A stretch of DNA of 64,000 nt from Crossiella sp. CA-258035. GTDB taxonomy: Bacteria > Actinomycetota > Actinomycetes > Mycobacteriales > Pseudonocardiaceae. The notes beneath the pieces were generated by a model that was given only the letters and a program-made list of their open reading frames with translations, was not told the DNA's origin and did no database searches. How positions within the stretch are numbered: the first letter of the stretch is position 1; every line of letters starts with the position of its first letter. The translations under genes were made by a program, and so were the position numbers. The stretch spans positions 2,202,001-2,266,000 of the forward strand of contig NZ_CP116413.1 in the NCBI RefSeq assembly GCF_030064675.1. The letters run 5' to 3'. Below, in pieces: positions 36,585-45,465 of the stretch.

Positions 36585-37822
36585 TTGCTCTCCCCGGTCC
36601 AGTTGGGGTTCTCCCAGATCACGGTGCCGCCCATGCCGATGCCGATGCACATGGTGGTGATGCCGTAGCGCACGTCGGGGCGCTCGGCGAACTGGCGGGA
36701 CAGCTGGGTCATCAGCCGCACGCCGGAGGAGGCCAGCGGGTGGCCGGTGGCGATCGCGCCGCCCCACTGGTTCACCCTGGGGTCGTCGTCGGCGATGCCG
36801 AAGTGGTCCAGGAAGGCCAGCACCTGCACCGCGAACGCCTCGTTCACCTCGAACAGGCCGATGTCCTCAATGGACAGTCCGGCGATCTTGAGCGCCTTCT
36901 CGGTGGCCGGCACCGGGCCGACCCCCATGACCTCGGGCTCCACACCGGCGAAGGAGTAGGCGACCAGGCGCATGCCGATCGGCAGGCCCAGCTCGCGCGC
37001 GGTCTCCTCCTCGGCCAGGATGCAGCCGGTCGCGCCGTCGTTGAGACCGGCCGCGTTGCCCGCGGTGATCCGGCCGTGCGGGCGGAACGGGGTCTTCAGC
37101 TTGGCCAGGTCCTCGACCGTGGTGCCGGGGCGCGGCGGCTCGTCCGCGGCGGCCAGGCCCCAGCCCTGCTCGGCGGAGCGGGTGGCCACGGTGACGAACT
37201 CGGGGCCGATCTTGCCGGCCTTGACCGCCGCGTCGTAGCGGGCCTGCGAGGTCGCGGCGAAGGCGTCGGTGCGCTCCTTGGTCAGGTGCGGGAACCGGTC
37301 GTGCAGGTTCTCCGCGGTCTGGCCCATGACCAGCGCGGAGGTGTCCACCAGCTTGTCAGCCAGGAACCGCGGGTTCGGGTCGACGCCCTCGCCCATGGGG
37401 TGGCGGCCCATGTGCTCGACGCCGCCGGCGATGGCGATGTCGTAGGCGCCGAAGGCGATGCCACCGGCCACCGTGGTCACCGCGGTCATCGCGCCCGCGC
37501 ACATCCGGTCCACAGCGTAGCCCGGGACGGACTTCGGCAGCCCGGCCAGCAGCGCGGCGGTCCGCCCGATGGTCAGCCCCTGATCGCCGATCTGGGTGGT
37601 CGCGGCGATGGCGACCTCGTCGACGCGCTCCGGCGGCAGTTCGGGATGCCGCCGCAGAAGTTCGCGGATGACCTTGACGACGAGATCGTCGGCGCGGGTC
37701 TCCGCGTAGATGCCCTTGGCACCGGCCTTGCCGAACGGCGTGCGAACGCCGTCGACGAAGACCACGTCCCGAACGGCGCGCGCGCTGGCGCTGCCGGGTT
37801 TCGCCGGCGCAGGTGCGGCCAC
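36581..37822 (-). CDS. fadA: Acetyl-CoA acyltransferase (thiolase, FadA)
   Basis: This 413-residue thiolase has the acyl-carrying cysteine in DRMCAGAM (about residue 106), NEAFAVQVLAF, the GGAIATGHPLASSG histidine motif and the final TMCIGIGMG cysteine. It makes the last step of the beta-oxidation cycle. The GTG start has GAGGAG upstream and a short Ala/Pro-rich N-terminus. It heads the fadAB operon; the 218 bp to the divergent MFS gene should hold its promoter. Confidence 0.95.
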   Translation of the reverse strand: MAAPAPAKPGSASARAVRDVVFVDGVRTPFGKAGAKGIYAETRADDLVVKVIRELLRRHPELPPERVDEVAIAATTQIGDQGLTIGRTAALLAGLPKSVPGYAVDRMCAGAMTAVTTVAGGIAFGAYDIAIAGGVEHMGRHPMGEGVDPNPRFLADKLVDTSALVMGQTAENLHDRFPHLTKERTDAFAATSQARYDAAVKAGKIGPEFVTVATRSAEQGWGLAAADEPPRPGTTVEDLAKLKTPFRPHGRITAGNAAGLNDGATGCILAEEETARELGLPIGMRLVAYSFAGVEPEVMGVGPVPATEKALKIAGLSIEDIGLFEVNEAFAVQVLAFLDHFGIADDDPRVNQWGGAIATGHPLASSGVRLMTQLSRQFAERPDVRYGITTMCIGIGMGGTVIWENPNWTGESK

Positions 37823-38040
37823 GGCGTGCTCCTCACTCAGTGCTGAACCCCTGACATCGGCCCGTGGCGGCTTCCGCTGCGCTGCTACCGGCCGGTAACA
37901 CCACTCTAGCCCCTATTACTCACTGGTAACTACGGGGATCGCGCTGTCGAGTGGGTCACATCAGGCTTTCGGTGCACCAACGACCGCACCCAGGACTAAA
38001 TCCGTTGCCGCCGAGGGGCGGCGGCCAGGACGGTGACCGC

Positions 38041-39234
38041 ATGAGTCGACGCCTGGTCCTGCTGCTCGCGCTGGCCTGTGGCGTGGCCGTGGGCAACCTG
38101 TACTTCCCGCAGGCCGTCAGCCCACTGGTGGCCACCGGACTCGGCGTGTCCCCGGAGTCCGCCGCCCTGGTGGTCACCGCGGCCCAGCTCGGCTACGCGG
38201 CCGGGATCTTCTTCCTGGTCCCGCTCGGCGACCGCCTGCCGCACCGCCCGCTGCTGGTCACCCTGCTCGTGCTGACCGGCCTCGGCCTGCTCGCCGCGGG
38301 CTGCGCCCAAGGCCTGTCCCCGCTGTTCGGGGCGAGCGCGCTGGTCGGGCTGACCACGGTGGTCGCGCCGATCGTGGCGCCCCTGGCGGCCGGGCTGGTT
38401 CCGGCGGAGCAACGCGGCGCGGTCACCGGCGCCATGCTCAGCGGCTCCATCGGCGGCATGCTGCTCTCCCGCGCCCTGGGCGGCGGCCTGGCCGAATGGC
38501 TGGGCTGGCGCGCCCCGTACCTGCTCTCCGCGGCCCTGGCCCTGCTGCTCGCGCTGGTGCTGTGCCTCGCCCTGCCCACCACCACCCCGGCCACCCGCGA
38601 GCGCTACCCGGCCCTGCTCGCGCACACCCTCCGCCTGCTCCGCACCGAACCCGCCCTGCGCCGATCCTGCCTCTACCAGGCCACCATGTTCGGCGCCTTC
38701 ACCGCGGTCTGGACCAGCGTCGCCCTACTCCTGACCGGCCCCGCCTACTCCCTCGGCGCCCAAGCGGTCGGCGCCCTGGCCCTGGTCAACGCCGCCACCA
38801 TGGCCGCCACCCCCCTGGCAGGCCGCCGCACCGACCGCCACGGCCCCGACCGCGTCAACCTGGTGTGCTTCCTGGCCGCCCTCGCCGCCGCCGCGATCCT
38901 CGCCATGGGCACCCTCGGCGGCATCGCGGGCCTGGCGGGCCTGGTGCTGGGCACGCTGGTGCTGGACGTGGCCATGCAGTCCGGCATGGTCGCCAACCAG
39001 GTCCGCATCTTCGCCCTGCGACCGGACGCCCGCAGCCGGTTGAACACCGCCTACATGACCTGCGCGTTCCTCGGGGGCACGCTGGGGTCGTGGGCGGGGG
39101 CGACGGTGTACCCGGGGCTCGGGTGGGGCGGGGTGTGCGCGCTGGTCGCGGTGCTGGTGGGGATCGGGCTGGTCCGGCACCTGGTGTTCGCCAGCCGAAC
39201 GAGGCGAAGGGCTGCCGTTACGGTCGAACGGTGA
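38041..39234 (+). CDS. MFS transporter
   Basis: This 397-residue protein has 12 predicted membrane segments. The first is LVLLLALACGVAVGNLYFPQA and a central cytoplasmic loop lies near residues 180-200. GRRTDRHGPDRVN between segments 8 and 9 resembles the MFS A-type loop. The substrate is unknown; a drug or metabolite exporter is likely. The ATG at 38041 follows AGGACGG. Its stop overlaps the NYN gene start as GTGA. Confidence 0.9.
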   Translation: MSRRLVLLLALACGVAVGNLYFPQAVSPLVATGLGVSPESAALVVTAAQLGYAAGIFFLVPLGDRLPHRPLLVTLLVLTGLGLLAAGCAQGLSPLFGASALVGLTTVVAPIVAPLAAGLVPAEQRGAVTGAMLSGSIGGMLLSRALGGGLAEWLGWRAPYLLSAALALLLALVLCLALPTTTPATRERYPALLAHTLRLLRTEPALRRSCLYQATMFGAFTAVWTSVALLLTGPAYSLGAQAVGALALVNAATMAATPLAGRRTDRHGPDRVNLVCFLAALAAAAILAMGTLGGIAGLAGLVLGTLVLDVAMQSGMVANQVRIFALRPDARSRLNTAYMTCAFLGGTLGSWAGATVYPGLGWGGVCALVAVLVGIGLVRHLVFASRTRRRAAVTVER

Positions 39235-39998
39235 TCGATCAGACACGGAGTGCGGTCAGGGTAGGGGTCTATGTCGACGCGTTCAACGTCTACTACGGCG
39301 GTCGCGAGATGCTCGGCTCGACGACACCCGGCTGGAAGTGGCTGGACATCGCCACTCTCGCCGCCGGCCTGATCAACCCGTGGGTGTGGCCGGGAGCGCG
39401 GATCGACCGGGTCGTCTACTGCACGGCCATGCGCGAGCGGGAAGGAGACCCCAGCTCACTGGCCGACCAGCACACCTACCTCGCGGCGTTGCGGCACGCC
39501 AACCCCTCGCTGACGGTGGCGCTGGGCAAGTACGTGCCGCGGACCAAGTCCGGGGTGCTGGTCGAGCAGGGCACGGGCTACCCGCCACGACGGGTCCGGT
39601 CTCCCGGAACCGGGTGCCTGCCGACCTGGCTTCCGGTTCGCGAGGTCCCCGGCCCCAGCGGAGCCACCGACCTGCTCGCCCGGATCTCGACCTTCGAGGA
39701 GAAGGGCTCGGACGTGAACGTGGCCAGCCATGTGCTGATGGACGTGCTGACCGGGCAGGTCGACGCGGTCATGGTCCTGTCCAACGACAGCGACCTGAGC
39801 TTCCCCCTGCGTCAGACCCGGCTGCGGGTCCCGGTCGCGACCGTCAACCCCAGCGTCAAGCCGACCACCGCGGCCCTGCGCGGCGACCGGAACGAGGGCG
39901 TCGGACAGCACTGGTGGCGCAGGCTCCGGTGCCAAGACTTCATGGCGAACCAACTGGCCGACCCGACCGGCCCATTCCGGAAGCCACAGGGCTGGTGA
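39231..39998 (+). CDS. NYN-domain (PIN-like) protein
   Basis: This 255-residue protein has the NYN/LabA-type motif VGVYVDAFNVYYGG at the N-terminus, a second acidic cluster in EKGSDVNVA and a third in VLSNDSDLSFPL. These metal-binding aspartates define the PIN-like nuclease fold, so an RNase role is likely. The GTG start overlaps the upstream MFS stop (GTGA). Its target RNA is unknown. A terminator follows. Confidence 0.85.
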   Translation: MIDQTRSAVRVGVYVDAFNVYYGGREMLGSTTPGWKWLDIATLAAGLINPWVWPGARIDRVVYCTAMREREGDPSSLADQHTYLAALRHANPSLTVALGKYVPRTKSGVLVEQGTGYPPRRVRSPGTGCLPTWLPVREVPGPSGATDLLARISTFEEKGSDVNVASHVLMDVLTGQVDAVMVLSNDSDLSFPLRQTRLRVPVATVNPSVKPTTAALRGDRNEGVGQHWWRRLRCQDFMANQLADPTGPFRKPQGW

Positions 39999-40082
39999 GC
40001 TGCCGTGTGCCACGCCCAACTCAGGCCCAGCTCAGGCCCAACTTGCGCCTAAAATAGGTCCTCGCTAGCATTGCCCTATACC

Positions 40083-40124
40083 ACCCGGTTCTCGTGCTTC
40101 ACAGCACGGGGCCGGGTCTTTTTT
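40083..40124 (+). terminator. Intrinsic terminator with U-run
   Basis: ACCCGG...CCGGGT enclose an inner CGTGCT/AGCACG stem (40083-40117) and are followed by CTTTTTT. This is a classical rho-independent terminator for the NYN gene, rare in such GC-rich DNA. Confidence 0.88.
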
Positions 40125-40141
40125 CGTCTGCGCTCAGGCTT

Positions 40142-40172
40142 GTGGTGGGGACGGGCGACCCGCCCCCACCAC
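40142..40172 (-). terminator. GC hairpin after ribonuclease D
   Basis: GTGGTGGGG (40142-40150) and CCCCACCAC (40164-40172) form the outer stem with an inner GC stem. It lies 5 bp past the stop of the leftward ribonuclease D gene. Confidence 0.65.
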
Positions 40173-40176
40173 CGCC

Positions 40177-41559
40177 TCAGTCCTTCTCCGCCGGCTTCTC
40201 CGTCGCCTTCGGCTGCGCCTTCAGCGCCGTGGTCAGCAGCTCGGCCACCTGCTCGATCTGCCAGTTCCGCGCCCCACCCGCGGCCAGCGCCGCGCGCACC
40301 GAAGCCGCGTCGATCTCCGCGGGCGGCTGCCAGCACAGGCGGCGCACCAGGTCCGGCTGGGCCAGGTTCTCCACCGGCAGGCGCAGTCGCTCGGCCAGCG
40401 CGGTCAGCGCGCCGCGGGCGGCGCTCAGGCGGGCCGCGGCGGCCGGGTCGCGCTCGGCCCAGCGGTTGGGCGGCGGGGGGCCGTCGTGTTGCGGGGAGGG
40501 GTCCGGCAGGTCGGACTTGGGGAGTTCGCGGGCCTCGCGCAGGGCGCCGGACCAGACGTCGGCCATCCGGCGCTGGGCGCGGCCGCGGAAGACCGGCAGG
40601 GAGAGCAGCTCGGCGTGGCCGGTGGGGTCGTGCAGGGCGGCCTCGACGATGGCGGAGTCCGGCAGCACCCGGCCCGGCGCGATGTCGCGCTGCTGGGCGA
40701 TGGTGTTGCGGGCCTGCCAGAGTGAGCGGACCGCGGCGTACTGGCGCGGGCTGCGCAGGCGGTGGATGCCGGAGGTGCGGCGCCAGGGTTCGGCGCGCGG
40801 GGCCGGTGGCGGGGCGGTGCGGACCGCCTCGAACTCCTCCAGCGCCCAGGCCAGCTTGTCCTGGACGATGAGCTCGGCCTCCAGGGAGGCGCGCAGCTCC
40901 AGCAGAAGCTCCACGTCCAGTGCGGCGTAGGCCAGCCAGTCGGCGGGCAACGGCCTGCGGGACCAGTCGGCGGCGCCGTGGCCCTTCTCCAGCCGGAAGC
41001 CCAGCTGGCGTTCCACCAGGGCGCCCAGCGCGACCCGCTCGAAGCCGACCAGCCGGCCGGCCAGTTCGGTGTCGAACAGGACCTCCGGGCGCAGGCCCAG
41101 CTCGTGCAGGCACGGCAGGTCCTGGCTGGCGGCGTGCAGCACCCACTCAGCGGGGTTGAGCACCTCGGCCAGCGCTTCCACCCGGCCGTTGACCGCGACC
41201 GGGTCGATCAGCACCGTGCCGGCGCCCTCGCGGCGGATCTGCACCAGGTAGGCCCGCTGCGAGTACCGGTATCCGGAAGCGCGTTCGGTGTCCACCGCGA
41301 AGGGCCCCGTGCCGGCGGCGAGCATCGCGGCGGCCCGCCGTACGCCATCGACGGTGTCGATGACGAGCGGCACGCCACCGGAGGGGGTGGTGAGCAACGT
41401 CAGTTCTGGTTGCTCACCGGAGTCGTTGACAGCGGTTCGGCCTACATCCACGGCCGTGACCCTATGCGTCAACGGTGCGCTCAGACAGTCGAGATCCACT
41501 GAAGTAGGCTGACCGGCACGGCGCGCCGATCGGAAACCGCTGGTCAGAGGCTGATCCAA
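40177..41559 (-). CDS. Ribonuclease D-like 3'-5' exonuclease with HRDC domain
   Basis: This 460-residue (at most) protein has a DEDD exonuclease domain: the first acidic motif in FAVDTERASG, the second in HAASQDLPCL, and the third in WLAYAALDVELLLEL. An HRDC domain lies at about residues 255-330. It matches Rv2681. The N-terminus is uncertain: the longest frame begins with TTG at 41559, while a GTG at 41451 gives a more usual length. The final Lys/Ala-rich tail is poorly conserved. It likely trims RNA 3' ends. Confidence 0.9.
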   Translation of the reverse strand: MDQPLTSGFRSARRAGQPTSVDLDCLSAPLTHRVTAVDVGRTAVNDSGEQPELTLLTTPSGGVPLVIDTVDGVRRAAAMLAAGTGPFAVDTERASGYRYSQRAYLVQIRREGAGTVLIDPVAVNGRVEALAEVLNPAEWVLHAASQDLPCLHELGLRPEVLFDTELAGRLVGFERVALGALVERQLGFRLEKGHGAADWSRRPLPADWLAYAALDVELLLELRASLEAELIVQDKLAWALEEFEAVRTAPPPAPRAEPWRRTSGIHRLRSPRQYAAVRSLWQARNTIAQQRDIAPGRVLPDSAIVEAALHDPTGHAELLSLPVFRGRAQRRMADVWSGALREARELPKSDLPDPSPQHDGPPPPNRWAERDPAAAARLSAARGALTALAERLRLPVENLAQPDLVRRLCWQPPAEIDAASVRAALAAGGARNWQIEQVAELLTTALKAQPKATEKPAEKD

Positions 41560-41687
41560 CGCTTCCCGATCTTTCCGTACCGGCCAACCACACCCCGGTC
41601 GTCACGGGGTCCGAACTTCGTGTGCCGGGCGTGTCCGCGCTCTGCAACGCACCCGACCGCGACATTCGGACCCCCTCGGCTGAGGAG

Positions 41688-42404
41688 TCAGCGGATAACG
41701 CCGGCACGCATGGCCAGCGCCACCATCTGAGCCCGGTCCCCGGTTCCCAGCTTGCGCCCTATCCGCGACAGGTGAGACTTCACCGTGAGCGCGGACAGGT
41801 TCAGTGCTTCGCCGATCTCCTTGTTCGAGCGGCCGTCGGCTACCAGCTGCAGCACTTCGACCTCTCGCGCGGAGAGTTCCCTCGGCGTGTTGTCCGTTCC
41901 GGGCACCCTGGTTCCGGCAGCCAGCACCGGAGCCACGGACGGATCGGCGTAGACCCCGCCCTCGAGGACCCTGCGCACCCCGTCGGTGACCACCATCGGC
42001 GATGCGGACTTCAGCAGGTAGGCCTGAGCGCCTGCCTGGAAGGCCGCACGCACCGCGTACGGGTCATCGGAGGATGCCAGGACCACGATGCGCGGCCAGC
42101 CCTGCGCACGGAGTTCCGTGACCAGGTCAATGCCGCTTCCATCCGGAAGCCCGAGATCCAGTATCGCGAGGTCGCACGGCCCCGTGGCCAGGGCACGCGC
42201 CCTCGCCTCGGCCACCGATGCGGCCTCGTGCACCGTGCCGGCTCCCATCTGCATCAGTCGCGCCGCAATGGCCTCCCTCAGCAATGGGTGGTCATCGACC
42301 ACCAGCACCGAAAACAGCTCTTCCCGCGGGTGCGGGACCATGTTCGCCGGCAAAGTGCCGGCTGGCGTGGTTCGAACGGCCTGTCCTAAGCCGACGGCAG
42401 CCAC
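41688..42404 (-). CDS. NarL/LuxR-family response regulator (WhiI position)
   Basis: This 238-residue regulator has a receiver domain (VLVVDDHPLLREA; LAILDLGLPDG; VVLASSDD; AYLLKSAS) and a C-terminal LuxR helix-turn-helix (ELSAREVEVLQLVADGRSNKEIGEALNLSALTVKSHLSRI). No kinase gene is next to it, so it is an orphan. Its position between ribonuclease D and DUF3000/hemE is where I recall whiI in Streptomyces, a sporulation regulator. Here the phosphorylation-pocket residues look intact. The GTG at 42404 has an AGGGAGGT ribosome site. Confidence 0.88.
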   Translation of the reverse strand: MAAVGLGQAVRTTPAGTLPANMVPHPREELFSVLVVDDHPLLREAIAARLMQMGAGTVHEAASVAEARARALATGPCDLAILDLGLPDGSGIDLVTELRAQGWPRIVVLASSDDPYAVRAAFQAGAQAYLLKSASPMVVTDGVRRVLEGGVYADPSVAPVLAAGTRVPGTDNTPRELSAREVEVLQLVADGRSNKEIGEALNLSALTVKSHLSRIGRKLGTGDRAQMVALAMRAGVIR

Positions 42405-42450
42405 GTCACTACCTCCCTGGAGTCGGTCGTGCCCCCCGACCGGCACCGGG

Positions 42451-42490
42451 ACTTTCGACCGATCGGCCGCGCCACCGATCGACCGAAAGT
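42451..42490. promoter_or_regulatory. Imperfect inverted repeat, possible operator
   Basis: ACTTTCGACCGATCGG (42451-42466) and CCGATCGACCGAAAGT (42475-42490) are complementary except at two positions. The site is about 47 bp upstream of the response-regulator start, in the region shared with the divergent dipeptidase gene. Confidence 0.45.
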
Positions 42491-42658
42491 GGTGTCGTCG
42501 GGAGGAGCGTAGCCGCCCAAGCGGGTCAGTGGGACGATCAATTGGGTATCTGTCCCGATCGGGTTGTCACTTTGACGTGGTCTGATCACACGATCGGGCG
42601 GTCCCTCGGATGGTGGTTAACGCCGAGCCGTACACAAACGACATGAAGGATTTGCACT

Positions 42659-43702
42659 ATGCCGACCGAGGGGTCGTTAGGCCGTTCGCACGAGCTTCTC
42701 CGGCGGGTTCCGCTCGTCGACGGGCACAACGATCTGCCGTGGGCGATCCGGGACAAAACGGGCGGGGAGGTGGCCGAGATCGAGCTGACCATCGAGCAAC
42801 CCGGTCTGCACACCGACCTCGTCCGGCTGCGCCACGGTGGGGTGGGCGCTCAGTTCTGGTCGGTCTACGTGCCGTGCCACTTACTCGAGCATCGCGCGGT
42901 GACGGCGGTGCTGGAACAGGTCGAGCTGGTTCACGAGCTGGTTGAACGGTACCCCGAACAGCTCCGGCTCGCTCGATCGGCGGCCGAGGTGGAGTCCGCC
43001 TTCGCCGACGGCCGGATCGCCTCCCTGCTGGGCGCCGAGGGCGGCCACTGCATCGGGGAGTCCCTCGGTGCGCTGCGCGCGCTGTTCCGCCTCGGGGTCC
43101 GCTACCTGACCCTCACCCACAACGACAACACCCCGTGGGCGGACTCGGCCACCGACCAGCCCGCCGCGGGCGGGCTGACCGACTTCGGCCGCGAGGTGGT
43201 GCGGGAGATGAACCGGCTCGGCATGCTGGTCGACCTCTCCCACGTCGCGCCGAGCACCATGTGGCACGCGCTGGAGACCAGCGCCGCCCCGGTGATCTTC
43301 AGCCACTCCTCCTGCCGGGCGGTCACCGACCACGTCCGCAACGTGCCGGACGACGTGCTGCGCGAGATGGCCGCCAAGGGTGGCGTGTGCATGATCACCT
43401 TCGTGCCCGCCTTCGTCTCGGCCGACCCGGTGCGCCGGGCCACCAGGGCGGACGTGGTCGCACACCTGGAACACGCGCGCGAGGTGGCCGGCATCGACCA
43501 CATCGGCATCGGTGGCGACTACGACGGCACCCCGGAGCTCCCGGACGGACTGGAGGACGTCTCCAGGTACCCGGAGCTGTTCGCCGACCTGATGGACCGC
43601 GGCTGGTCCGAGCAGGACCTGGCCAAGCTGGCCGGCGGCAACGTCCTGCGGGTGCTGGACGCCGCCGAGAAGGTCGCCGCGGAGCTCCGGCAGAGCCGCT
43701 GA
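42659..43702 (+). CDS. Membrane dipeptidase (renal dipeptidase family)
   Basis: This 347-residue zinc dipeptidase has the first metal site VDGHNDLPW, the bridging glutamate in [11 protein letters not shown], two histidines ([12 protein letters not shown] and [13 protein letters not shown]) and the terminal [10 protein letters not shown] motif. No signal peptide is visible, so it probably acts in the cytoplasm despite its family name. It is divergent from the orphan response regulator. The natural dipeptide substrate is unknown. Confidence 0.93.
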   Translation: MPTEGSLGRSHELLRRVPLVDGHNDLPWAIRDKTGGEVAEIELTIEQPGLHTDLVRLRHGGVGAQFWSVYVPCHLLEHRAVTAVLEQVELVHELVERYPEQLRLARSAAEVESAFADGRIASLLGAEGGHCIGESLGALRALFRLGVRYLTLTHNDNTPWADSATDQPAAGGLTDFGREVVREMNRLGMLVDLSHVAPSTMWHALETSAAPVIFSHSSCRAVTDHVRNVPDDVLREMAAKGGVCMITFVPAFVSADPVRRATRADVVAHLEHAREVAGIDHIGIGGDYDGTPELPDGLEDVSRYPELFADLMDRGWSEQDLAKLAGGNVLRVLDAAEKVAAELRQSR

Positions 43703-43728
43703 GCCGTCCGAGGGGTCGCGGTGGTCAG

Positions 43729-44292
43729 TCAGTCGCCCTTGCGCTGACTGATCATCGCGATGCCCACCGGTGGCAGCCCGGCCGCGCTGGAGAGCAGCTC
43801 GCAGAATGCCTCCGCGTGCGCGGCCAGCTCGGTGTCCCGAGCCGTCCAGGACGCGCGCAGCTCCAGGTCGTGCGTGCTGCTCGGGCCGGAGATGTCGCCG
43901 AAACGGGCGGAGGAGGTCTGGGTGACCGTGCCGCCGAGCGCGGTGAAGGCGGCGCCGGAGAGCTCCAGCGCCTCGGTCAGCCACGACCAGCCGACCGCGG
44001 GTAGCAGTGGGTCGGCGGCAAGCTCGGTGTCGAGTTCGGCCCGGACGTAGGCCACTAGTCGCAGCACCCCGTCCCAGGCTTCGGCCCCGTCCGGATCGTG
44101 CAGCAGCACCAACCGGCCCGTGGCCAGCTCCCCGGCCGGCCCGTTGGCCTCGGCGCTGAGGGCGAAGCTCCACGGGGCGAGACGCTGCGGGGCACGGACC
44201 TCGCCCAGCTCGACCTCAGGTCGTGGATGCATCGACCGCAACGCGGCAACAGCCTGCCGGAACACCTCGGGTTCACCCGATATCCCGGTCAC
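43729..44292 (-). CDS. DUF3000 protein
   Basis: This 187-residue soluble protein matches the DUF3000 family by content (EVFRQAVAALRSMHPRPEVELGEVRAPQRLAPWSFALSAE) and by its place divergent from hemE, as in Rv2680. No enzyme motif is visible. The GTG at 44292 is chosen; the frame stays open far upstream through hemE on the other strand and has no meaning there. Confidence 0.85.
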   Translation of the reverse strand: MTGISGEPEVFRQAVAALRSMHPRPEVELGEVRAPQRLAPWSFALSAEANGPAGELATGRLVLLHDPDGAEAWDGVLRLVAYVRAELDTELAADPLLPAVGWSWLTEALELSGAAFTALGGTVTQTSSARFGDISGPSSTHDLELRASWTARDTELAAHAEAFCELLSSAAGLPPVGIAMISQRKGD

Positions 44293-44388
44293 GTTGGCGA
44301 ACTCTAGGCCGCGCCGGGCGGGTGCGGCGGGAGGCACGCCGGAGCCGCGCGAACGCCTTGCGCGACCCGTGGCAACATGGGAGCCGAG

Positions 44389-45465
44389 ATGACTACCGCT
44401 GCCCAGGTCCCGGCGCGCCGGGACCTTCCCCAAGCCCCACTGCTGGTCGCCGCGCGTGGCGGCACGCCGAGCCGGACCCCGGTGTGGTTCATGCGCCAGG
44501 CCGGCCGCTCGCTGCCGGAGTACCGCAAGGTCCGCGAGGGCATTCCGATGCTGCGCTCCTGCTTCCTGCCGGAGCTGGTCTGCGAGATCACCATGCAGCC
44601 GGTCCGGCGGCACGGGGTCGACGCGGCCATCCTGTTCAGCGACATCGTGGTGCCGCTGGCCGCGGCCGGGGTGGACCTGGACATCGTGCCCGGCACCGGC
44701 CCCGTGGTCGCCAACCCGGTGCGCTCGATCCACGACGTGGAGAAGCTGCCCAGCCTGGCCGCCGAGCAGGTCCAGCCGGTCGCCGAGGCGATCGGGCTGC
44801 TGACCGGGGAGCTGGGCGAGACGCCGCTGATCGGGTTCGCCGGCGCGCCGTTCACGCTGGCCTCCTACCTGATCGAGGGCGGCCCCAGCCGCAACCACGA
44901 GCGCACCAAGGCGCTCATGCACTCCGAGCCGGCCACCTGGCACGCGCTGCTCGGCCACCTCGCCGACATGGCGCTGGACTTCCTCACCGTGCAGGTCAAC
45001 GCGGGCGTGGATGCGGTGCAGCTGTTCGACTCCTGGGCAGGCGCGCTCTCCGAGCGGGACTACCGCGAGTTCGTGCTGCCGCACTCGGCCAAGGTCTTCG
45101 CCGGGCTGGCCGACGCCGGCATCCCGCGGATCCACTTCGGCGTGGGCACCGGCGAGCTGCTGGTGGCCATGCGCGAGGCGGGCAACGACGTGGTCGGCGT
45201 GGACTGGCGGGTGCCACTCGACGAGGCGGTCCGCCGCCTGACCAGCGCCCGGCCCGACCTGCCTGCCCCGGTGGTGCAGGGCAACCTGGACCCGGCCGTG
45301 CTGTTCAGCGGCGAGGACGTGCTCGCGCGCGAGATCAGCCGGATCGGTGCCGAGGGCAGGACCGCGGCCGGGCACATCTTCAACCTCGGCCACGGCGTGC
45401 TGCCGGACACCGACCCCGGGAAGATCACCCGCGCGGTCGAGCTGGTGCACGAGCTGCGGCCATGA
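44389..45465 (+). CDS. hemE: Uroporphyrinogen decarboxylase
   Basis: This 358-residue enzyme removes four acetate carboxyls from uroporphyrinogen III to give coproporphyrinogen III. The [14 protein letters not shown] motif (about residues 28-42), the LFSDIVVP loop and [19 protein letters not shown] are present. The ATG at 44389 has GGGAG upstream; a second ATG at 44377 is possible. It is the first gene of a coupled haem operon: its stop overlaps hemG as ATGA. Confidence 0.97.
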   Translation: MTTAAQVPARRDLPQAPLLVAARGGTPSRTPVWFMRQAGRSLPEYRKVREGIPMLRSCFLPELVCEITMQPVRRHGVDAAILFSDIVVPLAAAGVDLDIVPGTGPVVANPVRSIHDVEKLPSLAAEQVQPVAEAIGLLTGELGETPLIGFAGAPFTLASYLIEGGPSRNHERTKALMHSEPATWHALLGHLADMALDFLTVQVNAGVDAVQLFDSWAGALSERDYREFVLPHSAKVFAGLADAGIPRIHFGVGTGELLVAMREAGNDVVGVDWRVPLDEAVRRLTSARPDLPAPVVQGNLDPAVLFSGEDVLAREISRIGAEGRTAAGHIFNLGHGVLPDTDPGKITRAVELVHELRP

